Assembly (NCBI GenBank): GCA_905235575.1
Contig: CAJOLZ010000016.1
Span: forward strand, 1-64,000
Reading direction: 5' to 3'
Origin: an uncultured Bacteroidaceae bacterium
GTDB lineage: Bacteria; Bacteroidota; Bacteroidia; Bacteroidales; Bacteroidaceae
DNA: 64,000 nucleotides
Part shown: positions 26,416-34,860 of the stretch, in pieces
How the letters are laid out: every line of letters begins with the position of its first letter
Numbering within the stretch: position 1 is the stretch's first letter
Translations under genes and position numbers: made by a program
Notes under the pieces: model-generated
The model's input: the letters and a program-made list of their open reading frames with translations, nothing else
Databases searched by the model: none
What the model was told of the DNA's origin: nothing

Positions 26416-26476
26416 TGCACCACGCTGCGACAGCCTGCGCACCACGCTGCGACACCCATCGGACCACGGTGCGTTT
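26416..26476. repeat. 22-bp-period palindrome array, copy 5
   Basis: Units at 26416, 26438 and 26460 (TGCACCACGCTGCG, CGCACCACGCTGCG, CGGACCACGGTGCG), then TTT. It lies in the 395-bp divergent gap between the DUF4248 and HU-like genes, which otherwise shows only the promoter boxes. Confidence 0.9.
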
Positions 26477-26596
26477 ATCAACCTAAAAAGAAAGACTGCG
26501 CGGTCGATATAGAATTCAAAACAAAACACGAACCAGGCCCAATGCCCCTGATGGCCGCTCGCCGAAGACATGAGTAGAGAGAGGGGTGAGAGACGT

Positions 26597-27085
26597 ATGT
26601 TGAATTACAGTATTGTTGTGATGTCGGCAAAACCCGGCACGAAAAAGGAGAACATCACCGAGACAAAGGCTTACGCCAAGACACAGGTGACCTCGACGAT
26701 GAGCATGGACGCATTTGCACAGCACATTGCCGACCACGGCTCGAAGTACGGACGCGGCGACGTGTACGCCATCCTGGCCGAGGCTGTGGACTGTCTGCGC
26801 GAGCTGATTCTGGAAGGCAAGAAGGTGACGCTGGGCGACCTGGGGGCCTTCTACCCCAGCCTGAAGAGCACGGGCGCCGAGGACGCCGCCTCGCTGACGG
26901 CAGCCAACATCAAGGCGCTGAACGTGCGCTGGGCTCCAGGCAAACGCTTCCGCAACCTGCGCGACGACGCTTCCTTTCAGTGCGTGCCCAGCCGAAGGGG
27001 CATAGCAGACACACTGGCAGCCGAGCGCGGCAACGCTTCCGAAGGAGGTAACGACGGCGAGGACGAGGGCAACAGCATGGACTAA
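26597..27085 (+). CDS. HU-like DNA-binding protein
   Basis: A 162-residue nucleoid-type protein of the HU-HIG class: MSMDAFAQHIADHGSKYGRGDVYAILAEAVDCLRELILEGKKVTLGDLGAFYPSL is the HU helical body and dimer arm base (cited here as its first and last motifs, SMDAFAQHIADHG and VTLGDLGAFYP), followed by NVRWAPGKRFRNLRDD. It ends in a Gly/Glu/Asp-rich acidic tail. Presumably it binds DNA as a dimer. It heads the unit that continues with smalltalk and a P5-like gene. Start 26597 (MLNYSIVV) is preferred; longer in-frame starts add a hydrophilic, family-atypical extension. Confidence 0.85.
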   Translation: MLNYSIVVMSAKPGTKKENITETKAYAKTQVTSTMSMDAFAQHIADHGSKYGRGDVYAILAEAVDCLRELILEGKKVTLGDLGAFYPSLKSTGAEDAASLTAANIKALNVRWAPGKRFRNLRDDASFQCVPSRRGIADTLAAERGNASEGGNDGEDEGNSMD

Positions 27086-27113
27086 AGGCGGATTTCACAA
27101 AGGAGCATAAGTC

Positions 27114-27215
27114 ATGGGTAAGGAAAACATGAACAAGTGGAGCGTGATCATCAACGCCATACTGACGGCCATCAGCACCATACTGAGCAGCCTGACGATG
27201 AGCAGTTGTCTCTGA
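27114..27215 (+). CDS. Smalltalk protein (33 residues)
   Basis: A very short gene (ATG 27114, TGA 27213-27215) encoding MGKENMNKWSVIINAILTAI followed by a second hydrophobic stretch ending SSCL. The layout of a short basic N-terminus, one hydrophobic helix and a terminal Cys-containing end matches the smalltalk family, tiny proteins found between HU-like and amidase/lytic genes in Bacteroidales. It may be a membrane peptide; its function is unknown. A Shine-Dalgarno-like AGGAG lies about 8 nt upstream, which is notable in this phylum. Confidence 0.8.
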   Translation: MGKENMNKWSVIINAILTAISTILSSLTMSSCL

Positions 27216-27227
27216 ACGAAGCAAGAC

Positions 27228-27258
27228 GGGAGGATGCGTCAGGAGGGCGCATCCTCCC
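27228..27258 (+). promoter_or_regulatory. Strong intercistronic hairpin after smalltalk
   Basis: GGGAGGATGCG (27228-27238) pairs perfectly over 11 bp with CGCATCCTCCC (27248-27258). There is no T-run, so it more likely sets mRNA stability or partial termination before the P5-like gene. Confidence 0.6.
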
Positions 27259-27295
27259 TCTCGAAGAACAAACATAAGAATAAATCGAGCGAAAA

Positions 27296-27739
27296 ATGAC
27301 ATCGAGAGGAATGAGAAACAACAACCCGCTGAACATACGCAACGGGATGAGCCGATGGCGCGGGATGAGGAGCGTACAGACCGACCCGGCGTTCGTGCAG
27401 TTCGAGAGCATCGAGATGGGCTACCGTGCCGCCTTTGTGCTGCTGGACACCTACCGCACGCGCTACCAGCTGCGCACACTGCGACAGATCATCTTCCGCT
27501 GGGCACCGCCGCACGAGAACAACTCGTACACCTACCTGCTGCACGTGTGCCTGTGGAGCGGCATCACAAACCCCGACCATGTGGTGGAAGACGGGGAGCT
27601 GCCAGCCATCGTGGCTGCCATGCACCGGCAGGAAAACGGCTGCATGCCCGACATGAAACAGATTCTCCACGGATGGGAGTTATACAAGAGCGAGAAGGAA
27701 CTGGAGGCCGCCGCGCAAAGAAGCGTAAGTAAGCTCTAA
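27296..27739 (+). CDS. P5-like structural/lytic protein
   Basis: A 147-residue protein beginning MTSRGMRNNNPLNIRNGMSR; the RNNNPLNIR signature followed by DPAFVQFESIEMGYRAAFVLL and WAPPHENNSYTYL matches proteins annotated as phage-type structural protein P5, thought to act on peptidoglycan. It has no signal peptide. In related genomes this position behind HU and smalltalk is often held by an N-acetylmuramoyl-L-alanine amidase, so a wall-active enzyme appears to be the constant partner. Enzymatic activity is inferred. Confidence 0.7.
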   Translation: MTSRGMRNNNPLNIRNGMSRWRGMRSVQTDPAFVQFESIEMGYRAAFVLLDTYRTRYQLRTLRQIIFRWAPPHENNSYTYLLHVCLWSGITNPDHVVEDGELPAIVAAMHRQENGCMPDMKQILHGWELYKSEKELEAAAQRSVSKL

Positions 27740-27794
27740 GAAGGCACAGAAAAACTTTTCGACAAAAACGCATTGAGTTTACAAATAAAAGTTG

Positions 27795-27802
27795 TATATT
27801 TG
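27795..27802 (+). promoter_or_regulatory. -7 box upstream of the S24 repressor gene
   Basis: TATATTTG fits TAnnTTTG, 44 nt before the start codon. The -33 region is weak. Confidence 0.5.
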
Positions 27803-27845
27803 CAGTCGTTAACGGCATTAAATACAAACTTTATGTAAACTCACG

Positions 27846-28493
27846 ATGGAAAGCAGAGAGAGAATGCAGCAGGTGGTGAAGTGGCTCATCTACAACGGAG
27901 CGGCCGAGACGCAGAAAGGCATAGCCACGAAAGCCGGCTACAACGCCACCGTGTTCAGTTCGGTGATGAACGGCACCACGGCACTGAGCTATCGCTTCGT
28001 GCAAAGGGTGTGCGCCCTGGACCGCCGTCTGCGCCCCGAATGGGTGATGAGCGGCGACGGTGAGATGCTGCGCACACGGCGCACGACGAGCAAAAGTCGG
28101 AACGAGGCAATCCCCTACTATCGCGAACTGCCGGCAAGCGCAGGCGAACAAGATGCCCCGGCCTACGACGAACAGGCTGACGAGGTCTATATCCCGGGCG
28201 TGAGAGCCGAGGCTTTCTTCCCTGTCACAGGATGCAGCATGATGCCCACGATAAGCCCTGGCGACATGGTGGGTGTAGTGGCCGTGGACCGTCTGGACCA
28301 CGTGGACCCGGAAGGTATCTACATGGTGATTACACGGCAGAACGAGCGTATGATAAAGCACATTCAACCTACACCCGAAGAAGAAAGCGACGTGATTCTG
28401 CTGTCGGACAACCCACAGTATGCACCGTTCCGTCGGCCGAAAGAAGACATACTGCGGGTGTTCCGCGTGGTATTTGTGGGGAAGATGGTATAG
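27846..28493 (+). CDS. LexA/CI-like repressor with S24 peptidase domain
   Basis: A 215-residue regulator. The N-terminus holds a helix-turn-helix (QKGIATKAGYNATVFSSVMN); the C-terminal half is an S24 LexA/UmuD-type domain with VTGCSMMPTISPGDMV, whose Ser would be the nucleophile, and a later Lys in NERMIKHI. Such proteins repress target genes until self-cleavage, often after DNA damage, and are common in phages and mobile elements. It lies between the HU/smalltalk/P5 genes and cutC on the same strand but has its own -7 box. Its targets are unknown; the neighbouring module is an obvious candidate. Confidence 0.8.
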   Translation: MESRERMQQVVKWLIYNGAAETQKGIATKAGYNATVFSSVMNGTTALSYRFVQRVCALDRRLRPEWVMSGDGEMLRTRRTTSKSRNEAIPYYRELPASAGEQDAPAYDEQADEVYIPGVRAEAFFPVTGCSMMPTISPGDMVGVVAVDRLDHVDPEGIYMVITRQNERMIKHIQPTPEEESDVILLSDNPQYAPFRRPKEDILRVFRVVFVGKMV

Positions 28494-28530
28494 ACAAGTA
28501 TCCTCGAATCAGAATAAAGAAAGAGAAAGC

Positions 28531-29187
28531 ATGATACTGGAAGTATGTTGTGACAGCGTGGAGAGCGTCCGCGCAGCGATAGAAGGCGGTGCACAACGCG
28601 TGGAACTGTGTCGGGAACTGGCAACAGGTGGACTGACACCGCCGGACGAGATGGTGCAATATGCTGTGGAGAACGGCATCAGGACACACGTGCTGATACG
28701 CAGCCGCGACGGGAATTTCGTATATACGCCGGCAGAAGTGGCAGAAATGGTGTCGGAGATAACGAGGATGCGACAGATGGGTGTGCATGGCGTGGTGGTG
28801 GGCGCACTGACCGCAGCCGGCGACATCGATATGGGTGCATACCGACAGATGACCGCAGCCGCCGAAGGAATGAGCATCACCTTCCACCGTGCTTTCGACG
28901 AATGTCGTAATCCACAGCAAGCGCTGGAAGACATCATTGCCTTGGGCTGTCAGCGACTGCTCACGTCTGGGCAAGCGACGAGCGCAGAAAAAGGCATCCC
29001 CCTACTCCACCAATTGGTGCAACAAGCAGGGGGACGCATCATTATTATGCCGGGTGCCGGTGTCAGTCCAGAGAATGTTCAGCGCATTCTGCATGAGACT
29101 GGTGCCATGGAGATACATGGCTCGCTACGCACCGATGGACAGACAGACGTCGCAAAAGTCAGGCGCGTGATGGAGCTACTTACTTGA
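28531..29187 (+). CDS. cutC: CutC family protein
   Basis: A 218-residue TIM-barrel protein with [35 protein letters not shown], the [11 protein letters not shown] segment, FHRAFDEC and [14 protein letters not shown], all characteristic of CutC. The family is named for copper tolerance in E. coli, but its chemical role is not settled. The start at 28531 follows the repressor stop by 38 nt. Its last 8 bp overlap the 3' end of the convergent HerA-like gene. Confidence 0.92.
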   Translation: MILEVCCDSVESVRAAIEGGAQRVELCRELATGGLTPPDEMVQYAVENGIRTHVLIRSRDGNFVYTPAEVAEMVSEITRMRQMGVHGVVVGALTAAGDIDMGAYRQMTAAAEGMSITFHRAFDECRNPQQALEDIIALGCQRLLTSGQATSAEKGIPLLHQLVQQAGGRIIIMPGAGVSPENVQRILHETGAMEIHGSLRTDGQTDVAKVRRVMELLT

Positions 29188-30772
29188 TAAGATTGCCCAG
29201 AATATCGCGAGTAAGTGTGCGTGTGGCTGCCGAGGTGGCGTTTTTCGTAATACGACCAGTTACCGAGGTGCGCGACTTGGTCTTCTTACCAGTGACAGCA
29301 TCCGATGCAACCGAACCGATTACTGAAGCAAGGGTTGCAGTGACGGCCGTAATGACAGCCTTGGTGACCTTGCCGAGGACACTCTTCTGGGCCTTGCCTT
29401 TACCTTTGGCTGCCTCTTTTTCAGCCTTTGCAGCCTCTTTCTCAGCCTGTTTTTTTGCCTCAGCCTGTGCCTTCTGCTCAGCCTCTATGCCAGCCTGACG
29501 CTGCAGAATCTCGTAGGCACTCTCACGGTCGACAGGCGTATCGTACCGACCATAAATGTCGCTCTGCTTAATGGCATCAAGGCGCTGTCCCTCGGTGATG
29601 GCACCAATCTGACTGAGTGGGAAGAGAATCTTGGCACGCTCCACGACAGACGGAGCGCCCTTTTCGTCGAGGAAAGAAACGAGAGCCTCGCCTGTCTCGA
29701 GATTCATAATGGCCTCATCGGTGCGGAACGCAGGATTAGCACGGAAAGTATCGGCCGCCGTACGAACTGCTTTCTGGTCTTTCGGTGTATAGGCACGCAA
29801 GGCATGCTGCACGCGGTTGCCCAGCTGACCCAGAATGTTCTCGGGTATATCGGTGGGCGACTGTGTGACAAAGTAAATGCCTACACCCTTGGAACGGATG
29901 AGACGGATGACTTGTTCAATCTTGTCGATGAGCGCCTTTGAAGTGCCATCGAAAAGCATGTGAGCCTCGTCGAAGAAGAAAATGAGCTTAGGCAATTCCA
30001 TATCTCCAACCTCGGGCAACTGCGAGTATAGTTCGCTCAAAAGCCACAGGAGGAAGGTGGAATAGAGCTTGGGCTGAAGCATGAGACGGTCGGCAGCAAG
30101 GACATTCATAATACCCTTTCCATCGCGTGTCTGAAGCAGGTCGTGGATGTCAAATGAGGGTTCAAAGAAGAAACGGTCGGCACCCTGACTCTCGAGCTGG
30201 AGGAGGGAACGCTGGATGGCACCAATGCTGGCCGAAGATATATTGCCATAACGCGTGGTGTACTCCTTGGCATGCTGCGAGACATAGTCAAGCATGGAAC
30301 GGAGATCCTTAACATCGAGCAGAAGCAGGTTCTGTTCGTCGGCAATACGGAAGACGATGTTGAGTACGCCATCCTGCGTCTCGTTGAGCCCCATGAGACG
30401 TGAGAGCAGCTGAGGACCCATCTGTGAAATGGTGGCACGCATGGGATGTCCCTGCTCACCATAGACATCGAAGAAACGCACAGGACAGCCCTGGAACTCG
30501 GGATTCTCGATACCGAACTCAGGCATTCGCTTCTCTATGAAACCCGAAAGACGACCAGGCTGGCTAATACCCGAGAGGTCACCCTTCATATCAGCCATAA
30601 AACACGGAATGCCAGCCTGGCAGAAACTCTCAGCCAGCACTTGCAATGTTACGGTCTTGCCAGTACCTGTGGCACCAGCAACCAAGCCATGACGGTTGGC
30701 CATCTTGCCATTGATGCACAAGGGACCGTTCTCGCAGTGGGCCACATAGAAGCCCAAATCTTTCTGATACAT
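29180..30772 (-). CDS. HerA-like ATPase (DUF853 family)
   Basis: A 530-residue cytoplasmic P-loop ATPase of the HerA/FtsK group: Walker A GATGTGKT at residues 33-40, Walker [11 protein letters not shown], an arginine-rich sensor region near the [12 protein letters not shown] segment, and a Lys/Ala/Glu-rich linker with coiled-coil character (residues about 425-465) before a basic C-terminus. Homologues such as YjgR are widespread in Bacteria but have no firm function; HerA proper is a DNA translocase. It overlaps cutC by 8 bp tail to tail and lies just downstream of a lipoprotein gene. Confidence 0.85.
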   Translation of the reverse strand: MYQKDLGFYVAHCENGPLCINGKMANRHGLVAGATGTGKTVTLQVLAESFCQAGIPCFMADMKGDLSGISQPGRLSGFIEKRMPEFGIENPEFQGCPVRFFDVYGEQGHPMRATISQMGPQLLSRLMGLNETQDGVLNIVFRIADEQNLLLLDVKDLRSMLDYVSQHAKEYTTRYGNISSASIGAIQRSLLQLESQGADRFFFEPSFDIHDLLQTRDGKGIMNVLAADRLMLQPKLYSTFLLWLLSELYSQLPEVGDMELPKLIFFFDEAHMLFDGTSKALIDKIEQVIRLIRSKGVGIYFVTQSPTDIPENILGQLGNRVQHALRAYTPKDQKAVRTAADTFRANPAFRTDEAIMNLETGEALVSFLDEKGAPSVVERAKILFPLSQIGAITEGQRLDAIKQSDIYGRYDTPVDRESAYEILQRQAGIEAEQKAQAEAKKQAEKEAAKAEKEAAKGKGKAQKSVLGKVTKAVITAVTATLASVIGSVASDAVTGKKTKSRTSVTGRITKNATSAATRTLTRDILGNLIK

Positions 30773-30777
30773 GGTAT

Positions 30778-33237
30778 TTATAATTTAGATGTTATATTCG
30801 ACAATTGAGTTCCAAGGCCGATGGTGTAACCGCAGGAGCAAAATACCACACGATTGAACGTATCGGCAATAAGGAAAACTGGATAATCGGCAGCAGTCTG
30901 ACTGCCATAAAGGGAACGAAGTCCGGAGAGTGAAGAAGCAAAGAGTCCACGCACATCGGTACCGAAAGATACTGTGGACGGCAGACCTTGGAACTCTGGA
31001 CGAGAGAGATAGGACGAGAGTTCAACCCCTTCAGGAGCCAAGAGAATGATGGGACGTCCCCATGCCGCGAGCTCAGTACGTGCTGCCGTGAGATCGCGGA
31101 GCGCATGGTTCGTAGGCTCCTGACCAGGAGCGATGAAACCCACCACGTAATAGCCACGCCCAGTTGTAGAGAGCAACGAACGCTGTGATGTGTCACCCAG
31201 AGGAAGATAGAGGCTCTCACTGTCGAAAGAACCAATCACCTGTACCTGATCAGTTTCGTGACGAACAACCAGAGGGACCTGCACCTCGCCATCCTCAGGA
31301 ATAGAGAAAAACGTGAGACGAGCCAGCACTCCACCATTGGCTAAACGCTGCCCTGTGACCAAAAGATAACGACCGGCATCGTATGAAATGCCGCCTGGTT
31401 GGAACTTGTAATTGACGTCCTCACGCTCGTTCTCGAGAAGTTGCAGAGAGCCATCGTCATGAATACGCGAAAGCGTAAAATGGGTATAGTAGTGAGGGTA
31501 CGGTGGATTGGAAAGAAGTTCTAAACGGCCTTTAGGGAATACGACCTCAGCCCCATCGGAATACTCAGAGAATGAAGACTTAGGCGAGCCTGGTTCAATC
31601 CATTGTACTTTACCTGTAACCTCATCAATGCGCGCCGGTATTCCAGCAGAACGCATAGCAGCCACTAGGAAGATGTCACGGCTGTGAGGGTCGGTGGTAC
31701 GATGACGAAGCACACCAAGAGGGGACATGCAATAGTGGAGCGGATTGCGTGTATCATCGATGGTCAAGCTATCGTTGACCCATCGTATAATATCGGACGG
31801 TTGATAATTGGCAAAAAAGGAGGAAAGAGAATCACGCCACGGGGTGAGTAATTCGTTGGAGATTCGCGGAGAGAGGAGGTAACGCTGCCAAACTGAACCG
31901 TTGCCCTGAATGGCGTTGTCATAATGATTGTGCAGCACGTCGAGAGTAACATCACGCAAATCTTTGGCAGAGATGGATGTTAGCAGGGCACGGGCAAGCG
32001 CCGTATCGGACACCTCATCAACAAACTGCAAGAGCGTTGCAGCATTCGCACGAGCTCGTCTGAAAAGGGAAGCGAAAGGATGGCCTTTGGGGAAAGACGG
32101 GAGAGGGCGAGACGTTCGAAGACTGTCCTCATAAGCAAGTCGCTGTTTGTTCGCTTCTTCCTGTTCCGGCGTGATAGAGGGCATGTTGTCATGTTCGGAA
32201 GGAGGCGTAAGATCAAGATCATATGTTTGTGGAAGCGCAGAAACATCACACAATGAGATCTGCACCAAAGAGTCTGTACCGACACTGGCCTTGGAGAAGC
32301 CTAACAAACCATCATGACGGGCCCAAACGAACAAATCACCTCGGCCACACGTTAGCGAAGCACATCCTTGCGCATCGGTGGTCTTGGTGGTAAGACGATA
32401 AAATTCACCGTAGTTATATAGACGGAAATCTACAAAGGCGGCCTCAACGGGACAGCCTGTTGAGTCGATGACCTGTACTTGGAGCGTACTGACCGGAGCG
32501 TAGTTGGCTGTAACATTAATTTCCGTATAACAAGCATTCTGGCTTACCACCTCCTCAGGACCATCGTAACTTCCAAAGACCTTCGTGTGCATTAACATAC
32601 CACGTGATGCAGGCTGATTGAACCAACCTTTATCGAGCACAGCCTCAGGCTCACATGCTCCCATGAAATGCCAAGCTCCATCAACCCAAACCTCGACCCA
32701 AGCATGGTTGTCATCGGTATGTGCCCAACGGGGCGTATAAACCTGACGAGCCGGGATACACACAGCACGCAGAGCAGCCACACAGAATGTACTTTCTTCG
32801 CCACAACGACCTATTGAAGAACGCATGGTTGCAAGAGGAGCTGAAGTGCGTCCATCGGAAGGCTGATAGGTGACATATTCGTGACACCAATGATTGACCT
32901 CCAAGGCAGCATCATGCATGGAGAGATGAGAGACACGCTCCTTCAACTCACGATAGAATACGACGCGAGAGGTATCGAGATTCTCGTTATTGACACGAAC
33001 AGGAAGAACAAAATGACGCCATTCGCGTTCGGGCACACTGTTTCCCCACGGCATCTCACGACGAGCCTGCATGGAAACACTGACATTCTGTTCCCAAAAG
33101 GCACGAGAATAATCGACGCTGTCAGGTAATGGCATATAGGAATAAAGGAAGGAAAGATATTCCTCAGGAGTGCCGGAGCCTTCATGACAACCTGACAATA
33201 AAGGGATTAGAAGAAAGAGAAAAAAAAGTTTTTTCAT
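30778..33237 (-). CDS. Transglutaminase-fold lipoprotein
   Basis: An 819-residue lipoprotein (LLSGC, Cys17). A transglutaminase-like domain carries the catalytic Cys145 in GRCGEEST and His178 in DDNHAW. Residues around 200-330 look like Ig/carboxypeptidase-regulatory strands. A second transglutaminase-like core follows ([20 protein letters not shown]), aligning with the first ([18 protein letters not shown]) but lacking the Cys, so it is probably inactive. The C-terminus ([20 protein letters not shown]) resembles a thioredoxin fold without CxxC. Such proteins are envelope-located in Bacteroidales; their substrates are unknown. It begins just downstream of the GH125 terminator, so it may have its own promoter. 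Confidence 0.75.
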   Translation of the reverse strand: MKKLFFLFLLIPLLSGCHEGSGTPEEYLSFLYSYMPLPDSVDYSRAFWEQNVSVSMQARREMPWGNSVPEREWRHFVLPVRVNNENLDTSRVVFYRELKERVSHLSMHDAALEVNHWCHEYVTYQPSDGRTSAPLATMRSSIGRCGEESTFCVAALRAVCIPARQVYTPRWAHTDDNHAWVEVWVDGAWHFMGACEPEAVLDKGWFNQPASRGMLMHTKVFGSYDGPEEVVSQNACYTEINVTANYAPVSTLQVQVIDSTGCPVEAAFVDFRLYNYGEFYRLTTKTTDAQGCASLTCGRGDLFVWARHDGLLGFSKASVGTDSLVQISLCDVSALPQTYDLDLTPPSEHDNMPSITPEQEEANKQRLAYEDSLRTSRPLPSFPKGHPFASLFRRARANAATLLQFVDEVSDTALARALLTSISAKDLRDVTLDVLHNHYDNAIQGNGSVWQRYLLSPRISNELLTPWRDSLSSFFANYQPSDIIRWVNDSLTIDDTRNPLHYCMSPLGVLRHRTTDPHSRDIFLVAAMRSAGIPARIDEVTGKVQWIEPGSPKSSFSEYSDGAEVVFPKGRLELLSNPPYPHYYTHFTLSRIHDDGSLQLLENEREDVNYKFQPGGISYDAGRYLLVTGQRLANGGVLARLTFFSIPEDGEVQVPLVVRHETDQVQVIGSFDSESLYLPLGDTSQRSLLSTTGRGYYVVGFIAPGQEPTNHALRDLTAARTELAAWGRPIILLAPEGVELSSYLSRPEFQGLPSTVSFGTDVRGLFASSLSGLRSLYGSQTAADYPVFLIADTFNRVVFCSCGYTIGLGTQLSNITSKL

Positions 33238-33264
33238 GCGAAAGGCAAGGATTGAGAGAAAAGA

Positions 33265-33299
33265 AAATGCCCCTCCCGATTGTTGGGGAGGGGCACATT
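33265..33299 (-). terminator. Intrinsic terminator after the GH125 gene
   Basis: On the minus strand CCCCTCCC pairs with GGGAGGGGC (arms 33285-33294 and 33269-33277), followed by ATTTTCTTTTC. Confidence 0.8.
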
Positions 33300-33306
33300 A
33301 AGAGTA

Positions 33307-34737
33307 TTATTCGGCATACATCTTGACGATGAGCTCACCAAAGATGGTGTTAGCCCATGCGAACCAAGAGCGAGTGAAATCAGAAGCATCGTCCTTGTTG
33401 AACGATTCATGCATGAAACCTGTGTCTGCATCAGTCTTGAGAATCTGGTCAACACACCATTCCTGCTCAGCACGGTCGGTAGTGGTGAAGGCCTTCATCA
33501 CAAGGCTCATAGGCCAAGGATTGTTAAGTCCACAATGAGGACCGCCAATACCCTCACCTGCCTTACCGCGGAAGAAATAAGGATTATCCTCACTCCACAC
33601 AAAACGACGGGTGTTCTGATAGATGGGATCGTCAATGTCAACATCTGTCAAATAAGGAAGACAGAGCAAACTGGGAGCATTGGAATCGTCCATCATAAGT
33701 GCACTTCCGTATCCATCTACCTCGAATGCATAAATCTTGCCATACTTCGGATGTTCAACAACAGCATATTTATCGAGAGCCTCTTCTACCTGCGTTGCCA
33801 TGCGACGGCAGCTTGATGCCAGTCCAGGTTCTTTGTTGACCTCCGTCAGAATCTCGGCAGCCTTGCGCAGGACACTTACAGCAAAGAAGTTGCTGGGAAC
33901 GAGATAGGGGAAGATTGTACTGTCGTCAGAGGGACGGAAAGCGCTTGCTATGAGTCCACAGGGTTTTCCGGGATGACCATAACCACGGTTGCTGCGCGTG
34001 TCGTGGAGGGCCTCAGTCTTACGGGTGAAACGATAGTTAGTGATGGGGCCATTCCAGTTCTGCTGATCCTGGAACACGTCGAGAATGGCGCGAATAGCCT
34101 GGAGCCACTTGTCATCGAAGATACTTGCATCACCCGTCTCTTTCCAATAGGCATAAGCCAAACGGAGCGGATAGCAAAGCGAATCAATCTCATACTTGCG
34201 CTCATGCAATTCGAGTTTCATATCTGTGTTGTCAGACTGCCAGTCACCACCTGTAGGACCGATATTGAATGCATTGGCATAGGGGTCAATGAGAATGCAG
34301 GCAAACTGACGACGGATGACGCCACGTATCAAGTGACGCAGGGGCTCGTCCTCGCCAACATATTTCAGATAAGGCCATACCTGTGCTGCACTGTCGCGAA
34401 GCCACATTGCATGGATGTCGCCAGTATAGACAAAGGTGTCGTCATCGCCATTAGCATTGCTGTAGTGAACAGTAGTATCGAGCGTATTGGGGAAACAGTT
34501 CTGGAACATCCAGAATAGTTTGGGATTGATTGCCGTAAGTTTCGATTTCAAATCCTCAATCTGTTTTTCTACAGCCTCGCTGCGGAAAAGACGGTCTTTT
34601 TCCTCCGGGCGCTGGCTCTTAATGGTACTCTGAACGGCCTCGCGGTCTTTCTTGGGCAACTCGGGAGCGTTCTGGAACGTGCTGCCGAAGCTCAGCAACG
34701 GAGTGGTCAGCAGAAACGCAAAGAATAATTTTCTCAT
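33307..34737 (-). CDS. GH125 exo-alpha-1,6-mannosidase
   Basis: A 476-residue exported glycoside hydrolase. After a signal peptide (to about GSTFQN) the protein shows the GH125 pattern: GDIHAMWLRDSAAQVWPYL, IDPYANAFN, KYEIDSLCYPLRLAYAYW, FEVDGYGSALMMDDSNAPSL and GEGIGGPHCGLNNPWPMSL. The family removes alpha-1,6-mannose from yeast mannan and N-glycans. It lies 123 nt downstream of a GH92 gene and is probably co-transcribed, giving a mannose-trimming pair. Catalytic Asp and Glu are probably in the IDSLCYP and AGEGIGG regions. Confidence 0.88.
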   Translation of the reverse strand: MRKLFFAFLLTTPLLSFGSTFQNAPELPKKDREAVQSTIKSQRPEEKDRLFRSEAVEKQIEDLKSKLTAINPKLFWMFQNCFPNTLDTTVHYSNANGDDDTFVYTGDIHAMWLRDSAAQVWPYLKYVGEDEPLRHLIRGVIRRQFACILIDPYANAFNIGPTGGDWQSDNTDMKLELHERKYEIDSLCYPLRLAYAYWKETGDASIFDDKWLQAIRAILDVFQDQQNWNGPITNYRFTRKTEALHDTRSNRGYGHPGKPCGLIASAFRPSDDSTIFPYLVPSNFFAVSVLRKAAEILTEVNKEPGLASSCRRMATQVEEALDKYAVVEHPKYGKIYAFEVDGYGSALMMDDSNAPSLLCLPYLTDVDIDDPIYQNTRRFVWSEDNPYFFRGKAGEGIGGPHCGLNNPWPMSLVMKAFTTTDRAEQEWCVDQILKTDADTGFMHESFNKDDASDFTRSWFAWANTIFGELIVKMYAE

Positions 34738-34860
34738 TGTGTAATGTCGTTATAAGGTTTATAAATATATTATTTCAACACTTAATTTAATTTCTGTTTC
34801 TTCTGTCAAGAATCAGACGAGGCGCAACCAGTTTCACTTGTGCCTCGCAGTTCCATCGGT

